Source of the DNA: Oscillospiraceae bacterium
GTDB taxonomy: Bacteria > Bacillota > Clostridia > Oscillospirales > Oscillospiraceae
Direction of reading: 5' to 3'
Length of the DNA stretch: 9,336 nt
Assembly: GCA_017620315.1 (NCBI GenBank)
Contig: JAFZQQ010000079.1
Span: forward strand, 1 to 9,336
Each line of letters opens with the position of its first letter. Within the stretch, counting starts at the first letter, position 1. Positions 5,480-9,336 of this stretch are shown here, piece after piece. The notes beneath the pieces were generated by a model. It was not told where the DNA came from, did not search any database, and saw nothing but the letters and a program-made list of their open reading frames with translations. The position numbers and the translations under genes are program-made.

Positions 5480-6250
5480 ATGATCAACCACAGTCCGAAG
5501 ACCAACCAATCGCTGGGCAAGGCGCTGGAACTGTTGGATCTGCTCGCGGGGCAGCGCAAGCCGATGTCGCTGGCAGAGCTGTCGAAAGCGTCCGGATATC
5601 CAAAAAGCACGACGCATCTCCTCCTGTCAACGCTACGCAGCTACGACTATGTGGAGCAGCAGGCGGACGGCCGCTACTTTCTTGGAATGCGGCTATATGA
5701 ATGCGGACGCATCGTCTCAGGGCAATGGGACATTTCCGAGGTAGCAAGGCCCTTTCTGGAGCAGCTTGCCGAGCAGACTGAGGCCAGTGCCGTTGTGAGC
5801 TATCTCGGCGACGGACATATCCTGAATCTGGATCAGGTCACAGGTCACTCCGGCGTGCAGGTTCTCTCGGAGGTAGGTACCCAGCTGCCGCTGCATGCGA
5901 CAGCACAGGGCAAGCTGTATCTATCCGCGCAGTCGGACGCGGATGCTTGCGCCATCCTGCGCTCGCGCGGTATGCAGACGTTCACGCCGCATACGATGAC
6001 AACGCAGGATGCTGTATTGGAGCAGCTGGAGCAAATCAGGCGAAACGGGTACGCCATCGAGAACGGAGAGTACAAAATCGGTTTGCGCGCGGTGTGCGCG
6101 CCGGTCTTTGACCGGGACGGGAAAACACGCTATGCGGTTGGCGTGGTCGGACTCTTCCGATACATCAATTCCCGCGAATTTGACAAGGCCATCGCGGCAA
6201 CGCAATCCTGCGCACAGCAGATATCCTCTGCGTTGGGATATCGCCTGTAA
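5480..6250 (+). CDS. IclR-family transcriptional regulator
   Basis: This 256-residue protein has the two-domain IclR layout. Residues about 8-66 form a winged helix-turn-helix (SLGKALELLDLL, MSLAELSKASGYPKSTTHLLLSTL, then the wing DGRYFLGMRLY). Residues about 85-250 form the GAF-like effector-binding domain, with the hallmark LPLHATAQGKLYLSA (136-150) and GYAIENGEYKIGLRAVCAPVFD (190-211). The start at 5480 is chosen over an upstream in-frame ATG at 5420 because AAAGGAG (5463-5469) lies 10 nt before it, the upstream start would overlap the NTPase gene, and IclR proteins begin close to the helix-turn-helix. Family members sense small metabolites and repress or activate nearby catabolic or uptake genes. 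Possible targets here are the NTPase unit or the ABC operon downstream. The effector is unknown. Confidence 0.93.
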   Translation: MINHSPKTNQSLGKALELLDLLAGQRKPMSLAELSKASGYPKSTTHLLLSTLRSYDYVEQQADGRYFLGMRLYECGRIVSGQWDISEVARPFLEQLAEQTEASAVVSYLGDGHILNLDQVTGHSGVQVLSEVGTQLPLHATAQGKLYLSAQSDADACAILRSRGMQTFTPHTMTTQDAVLEQLEQIRRNGYAIENGEYKIGLRAVCAPVFDRDGKTRYAVGVVGLFRYINSREFDKAIAATQSCAQQISSALGYRL

Positions 6251-6264
6251 GAACGATTTTTTGC

Positions 6265-6318
6265 GAGGAACTATTCTATAATGTCGAACGAAATTTTGAC
6301 ATTATAGAATAGCTCCTC
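6265..6318 (+). terminator. 21-bp inverted repeat, probable intrinsic terminator after the IclR-family gene
   Basis: Arms at 6265-6285 and 6298-6318 match at 20 of 21 positions around a 12-nt loop. On the plus strand the stem is followed by TTGTTTTTGC, a reasonable U-tract, 14 nt after the stop of the IclR-family gene to the first arm. The minus strand has an A-tract instead, so termination is plus-directed. The stem interior is unusually AT-rich and contains TATAAT on both strands, so an operator role is an alternative. Confidence 0.6.
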
Positions 6319-6346
6319 TTGTTTTTGCTTTCTATTACTTTATTAT
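6319..6346 (+). promoter_or_regulatory. Weak candidate promoter of the ABC operon
   Basis: TTGTTT (6319-6324) and TATTAT (6341-6346) are 16 bp apart in the AT-rich stretch between the inverted repeat and the permease. The -35 match is poor. It is offered because this is the only AT-rich gap ahead of the operon. Confidence 0.25.
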
Positions 6347-6354
6347 TAAAATGT

Positions 6355-6373
6355 TGCCGCCAATGATGCGGCA
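6355..6373. repeat. Small hairpin TGCCGC / GCGGCA in the ABC operon leader
   Basis: Six-bp perfect arms (6355-6360 and 6368-6373) with a 7-nt loop lie about 30 nt ahead of the permease start. It is not followed by a U-tract and matches no riboswitch I recognise. Confidence 0.35.
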
Positions 6374-6403
6374 TACAAATGTATCACGGAAGACGAGCTT
6401 TCT

Positions 6404-7474
6404 TTGCTTATGGAAAAAACTGTCGAACAATCCACGCCTCGCTACGGCAGACGCTTTGCGCTGCTGGGGCTTCTTTTTGCCGCCGCCTTTCTGCTCTCCT
6501 TCGCGCTGGGGCGCTACAGCGTCCCGCCGGGGACGACGCTGCGCATTCTTTGGATGAAGGCTCTGGAAGGACTGCATTTCGGGGCGTTTCAACCGCTGCC
6601 GCGGCAGACGTGGACGGACACGGAGGCGGCGGTGGTGCTGAACATCCGCCTGCCCCGCATCCTGTGCGCGATTCTTGTGGGCGCGGCGCTCTCCGCCGCC
6701 GGGGCTTCGTATCAGGGCATGTTCCGCAACCCCATGGTTTCCCCGGATCTTATGGGCGCGTCCACCGGCGCGGGCTTCGGCGCGGCGCTTGCGATCCTGC
6801 TGGGCGCGGGGTACTGGGGGATCACGCTGACCGCCTTTTGCTTCGGCCTTGCGGCGGTGGCGCTGGCTTATCTTGTCAGCCGCTTCAGCCGCCTGAACGC
6901 AACGCTTGCGCTGGTACTGGCGGGCGTGATGATCTCATCACTTTTTTCCGCCTGCACGTCCTTCGTCAAACTGGTGGCGGACACGCAGGACCAGCTTCCC
7001 GCCATTACATACTGGCTGATGGGCTCGTTGAGCTCGGTCAAGGCGGAGGACATGGCCTTTGCTGCTATTCCTATCCTGCTTGGCCTGACCACGCTTGTGC
7101 TTCTACGTTGGCGCGTCAATCTGCTGACCGTCAGCGAGGCGGAGGCCCGTTCTCTCGGCCTTCGCAGCGGGCGGCTCCGTCTGGCCGTCATTCTCGCGGC
7201 GACGCTCGTCACTTCGGCCAGCGTTTCGGTCAGCGGCATGATCGGCTGGGTGGGGCTTGTGATCCCGCATTTTTGCCGAATGCTGTTCGGCTATGACTAC
7301 AGGCGCCTGATCCCCGCCTCCATCCTCATGGGCGGTACTTTTCTCCTGCTCGTGGACGATCTCGCCCGCGTTGTGACCAGCAGCGAGATCCCCCTCGGCA
7401 TCCTGACGAGCTTTGTCGGCGCGCCGGTCTTTCTTTGGCTGATCCTGCAAGGAGGTGCGGACCGTGAGCGTTGA
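6404..7474 (+). CDS. FecCD-type ABC transporter permease
   Basis: This is a multi-spanning membrane protein of about 354-356 residues in the BtuC/FhuB/FecCD family (PF01032), the channel of importers for ferric siderophores, heme, cobalamin or molybdate. Hydrophobic helices begin with residues 18-35 (FALLGLLFAAAFLLSFAL) and recur to a total of roughly ten. Family hallmarks are VVLNIRLPRILCAILVGAAL (77-96), GASYQGMFRNPMVSPDLMG (100-118) and the cytoplasmic coupling region SGMIGWVGLVIPHFCRML (277-294), then GGTFLLLVDDLAR and EIPLGILTSFVGAPVF. The frame can start at TTG 6404 or ATG 6410. GGAAGA (6388-6393) is 10 nt before the TTG and 16 nt before the ATG, so the choice is open. The stop overlaps the ATPase start by 11 nt. 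Length is normal for the family. Confidence 0.94.
   Translation: MLMEKTVEQSTPRYGRRFALLGLLFAAAFLLSFALGRYSVPPGTTLRILWMKALEGLHFGAFQPLPRQTWTDTEAAVVLNIRLPRILCAILVGAALSAAGASYQGMFRNPMVSPDLMGASTGAGFGAALAILLGAGYWGITLTAFCFGLAAVALAYLVSRFSRLNATLALVLAGVMISSLFSACTSFVKLVADTQDQLPAITYWLMGSLSSVKAEDMAFAAIPILLGLTTLVLLRWRVNLLTVSEAEARSLGLRSGRLRLAVILAATLVTSASVSVSGMIGWVGLVIPHFCRMLFGYDYRRLIPASILMGGTFLLLVDDLARVVTSSEIPLGILTSFVGAPVFLWLILQGGADRER
7449..7456 (+). promoter_or_regulatory. Ribosome binding site that decides the ATPase start
   Basis: AAGGAGGT lies 7 nt before GTG 7464. An in-frame GTG at 7455 lies inside this site and so is very unlikely to be used. Confidence 0.75.
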
Positions 7475-8255
7475 GGTCAGAAACGTTTCCTTCTCCTATG
7501 GCGGAGCCGACGTTCTACGCGACGTCTCCTTCCGCGCCGGACCGGGTGATCTGATGGCGGTGCTCGGCCCGAACGGCGCTGGCAAAAGCACCCTGTTCGG
7601 CTGCCTGCTTGGGTATCTCCGCCCTCACGCGGGACAGGTCTGCCTTGGCGGGCGCGATGTGCAGACGCTTTCCGGCGCAGCGATCGCGCGGGAGATCGCC
7701 TATATTCCACAGTCAGCCCCCGTGACCTACAACTACACGGTGCTGGACACCGTGCTGATGGGCGTGACCCATCAGATCGGCATTTTCTCCGCGCCGAAGC
7801 AGGAGCATACCGACAAAGCCATGGCGGCGCTGGAGAGCCTCGGCATCGCGCATCTTGCCGGTCGCGGCGTGATGAAGATCAGCGGCGGCGAACGACAGCT
7901 GACGCTGCTGGCCCGCGCGCTGGTGCAGGACGCAGGCGTTCTTCTGATGGACGAGCCGACCTCAAGCCTCGACTACGGCAACAGCTTCCGTGTCATGCGG
8001 CGCATCCAGCGCCTTGGCGAACAGGGCTACACCGTGATTTTTTCCACCCATGAGCCGAATCAGGCGTTTCGATATGCCAATCGCGTTCTCGCACTCTCCG
8101 ACGGCGGCGTGCTGGCGGACGGACGGCCGAACGATGTGCTGACGGGGGCGCTGCTGTCTAAGCTCTACGGCGTCGGCGTCGCAGTCCGCGGCGTACAGGT
8201 GAAACAGGCGGAATATCGCATGTCCATTCCCTGGGATGAGGAGGAGCAGCCATGA
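7464..8255 (+). CDS. ABC transporter ATP-binding protein (FepC/BtuD type)
   Basis: This 263-residue cytoplasmic ATPase powers the importer encoded around it. It carries all motifs: Walker A GPNGAGKST (residues 35-43), Q-loop Gln83 (AYIPQSAP), signature ISGGERQ (139-145), Walker B VLLMDEP (159-165), D-loop SSLD (167-170) and H-loop His196 (FSTHEPNQ). The order and spacing match iron-siderophore/cobalamin importer ATPases. The start is GTG 7464, placed by the ribosome site 7 nt upstream, and it overlaps the permease stop by 11 nt. The stop overlaps the next ATG as ATGA, so the three genes are translationally coupled. Confidence 0.95.
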   Translation: MSVEVRNVSFSYGGADVLRDVSFRAGPGDLMAVLGPNGAGKSTLFGCLLGYLRPHAGQVCLGGRDVQTLSGAAIAREIAYIPQSAPVTYNYTVLDTVLMGVTHQIGIFSAPKQEHTDKAMAALESLGIAHLAGRGVMKISGGERQLTLLARALVQDAGVLLMDEPTSSLDYGNSFRVMRRIQRLGEQGYTVIFSTHEPNQAFRYANRVLALSDGGVLADGRPNDVLTGALLSKLYGVGVAVRGVQVKQAEYRMSIPWDEEEQP

Positions 8256-9336
8256 AAAGAGCCATACCGCTGCTTCTGATCTGCTCGCTGTGCCTGACGC
8301 TGCTGTGTGCGTGCGCCAGTCCGAAAACCGCCGCGGCGCCCTCCGGCGAGACCGTGACCTTTACGGATTCCGCCGGGCGAAAGGTTGAAGTCCCCGCGGA
8401 GATCACCCGCGTGGCTCCATCCGGCGCGGTGGCGACGATGTTCCTCGCCAGCGTTTGCCCGGAGTACATGGTCTGCATCGCCTCAACGCCCTCCAGCAGC
8501 CAGTATAAATACCTTGACGATTCTCTGCTGCGGCTGCCCACCACGGGGCAGCTCTACGGCAGCAAAAGCACCATCAATCTCGAGGCCCTGATCAGCGCCG
8601 AGCCACAGGTCATTATTGATCTGGGCGACGCGAAGGACGGCATCGCCCGCGACATGAACGCCCTGCAAAAGCAGACGGGCATCCCCGTGGTCTTTATCGA
8701 GGCCGATCTTCCCCACATGGCGGAGGCCTTTCGGATGCTCGGAGAACTGCTGCATGGAAAGACGGAGCGGTGTGCGGAGCTGTCGGATTACGTGGACGAG
8801 ACCGTCTCCCTCGCTTCGGGCAACGCGGCAAGGATCCCCGAAGGGGAGCGGGCGCGTGTCATGTATACCTCCGGCGTTTCCGGACTGAACACCAACGCAG
8901 CCGGCTCCACGCAGGCGCAGGTCATCGACCTCGTCGGCGCGGTCAACGCGGTCGTGGTGGAGGACGTCAGCAACAAAGGCGGCGGAAACTCCATCAACAT
9001 GGAGCAGCTCTATGTCTACGACCCGGACGTGATCCTGTTTTCGACCGGCAGCATGTATGCCGACGCAGAAAACGACCCGGCATGGTCAAAGGTGCGGGCG
9101 ATCAGCGAAGGACGCTATTATGAGATCCCCGCGCTGCCCTACAACTGGATGAGCAGCCCGCCCTCGCTGAATATGCTGCTGGGCATCCGCTGGCTGGGGA
9201 ATCTGCTCTACCCGGATATCTACGATTACGATATGGCGGCGGAGGCACAGCGGGCCTACGGTCTGCTCTGGAACTATGCGCTCAGCGACGCCGAGGCGGC
9301 GGAGCTGCTGGCCCATTCCACGCTGCGGGAGGCATC
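8252..9336 (+). CDS. ABC transporter substrate-binding lipoprotein (PF01497 type), 3' end beyond window
   Basis: The frame is open to the right edge and gives 361 residues, close to the full length usual for this family, so only a short tail is missing. It starts at ATG 8252, overlapping the ATPase stop by 4 nt. Residues 1-21 are a lipoprotein signal: MKR, a hydrophobic core, and the lipobox LCAC with Cys21 as the likely lipidated residue. The mature part reads as a class III periplasmic-binding fold: VTFTDSAGRKVEVP (35-48) opening the first lobe, the STINLEALISAEPQVIIDLG segment (106-125) of the hinge region, and INMEQLYVYDPDVILFST (248-265) in the second lobe. PALPYNWMSSPPSLNMLLGIRWLGNLLYPD (293-322) resembles MolA-like and some siderophore/heme binding proteins. 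Substrate is therefore a metal chelate or an oxyanion such as molybdate/tungstate; not decided by sequence. Confidence 0.93.
   Translation, partial: MKRAIPLLLICSLCLTLLCACASPKTAAAPSGETVTFTDSAGRKVEVPAEITRVAPSGAVATMFLASVCPEYMVCIASTPSSSQYKYLDDSLLRLPTTGQLYGSKSTINLEALISAEPQVIIDLGDAKDGIARDMNALQKQTGIPVVFIEADLPHMAEAFRMLGELLHGKTERCAELSDYVDETVSLASGNAARIPEGERARVMYTSGVSGLNTNAAGSTQAQVIDLVGAVNAVVVEDVSNKGGGNSINMEQLYVYDPDVILFSTGSMYADAENDPAWSKVRAISEGRYYEIPALPYNWMSSPPSLNMLLGIRWLGNLLYPDIYDYDMAAEAQRAYGLLWNYALSDAEAAELLAHSTLREA

Noticed and set aside
6319..6403. Possible molybdate-, cobalamin- or metal-sensing riboswitch ahead of the ABC operon
   Set aside because: The gap is too short and AT-rich, with only one 6-bp hairpin; no known riboswitch core sequence is recognisable.
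6379..7296. Plus-strand 305-codon frame overlapping the permease
   Set aside because: Out-of-frame shadow with Gly/Arg/Ala-rich product; the permease frame has clear transmembrane and family motifs.
1..9336. CRISPR array, tRNA or rRNA genes, insertion sequence
   Set aside because: No regularly spaced repeats, no cloverleaf or rRNA-like sequence, and no transposase was seen on either strand.

Overview
The window looks like GC-rich Firmicutes DNA, probably a gut-type Clostridia such as Oscillospiraceae. The reasons are strong purine Shine-Dalgarno sites, a lipoprotein-type solute-binding protein, and mobilization genes of the kind seen in elements of these bacteria. The assignment is inference; no rRNA or other species marker is present.

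Bases 1-4921 are one mobile module. Read leftwards on the minus strand it holds a RepA/KaiC-like AAA ATPase (2534-3607), a 565-bp gene-free structured stretch, a MobC-like relaxosome protein (1660-1968), a MOBP-like relaxase (473-1699) and the N-terminal 142 residues of a tyrosine integrase that runs off the left edge (1-427). No type IV secretion genes are visible, so within the window it reads as an integrative and mobilizable element, not a self-transmissible one. The gene-free stretch carries hairpins that make it the best candidate for oriT and possibly for a replication origin. A divergent gene (3836-4921) encodes a DUF6076-like protein with a four-cysteine zinc-binding-like site. It faces the ATPase gene across an AT-rich control region with overlapping, oppositely directed promoters flanked by an 8-bp inverted repeat.

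Bases 4947-6250 hold a P-loop NTPase of the THEP1 type and an IclR-family regulator, both on the plus strand and closely spaced after the DUF6076-like gene. A strong 21-bp inverted repeat at 6265-6318, probably a terminator, closes this group.

Bases 6404-9336 hold a tightly coupled ABC importer operon: FecCD-type permease, ATPase and a lipoprotein solute-binding protein that is cut by the right edge after 361 residues. Its substrate is likely a metal chelate, a siderophore or cobalamin, or an oxyanion such as molybdate/tungstate. The sequence alone does not decide which. Where the mobile element ends and the host chromosome resumes is not resolved, most likely somewhere between 4921 and 6403.
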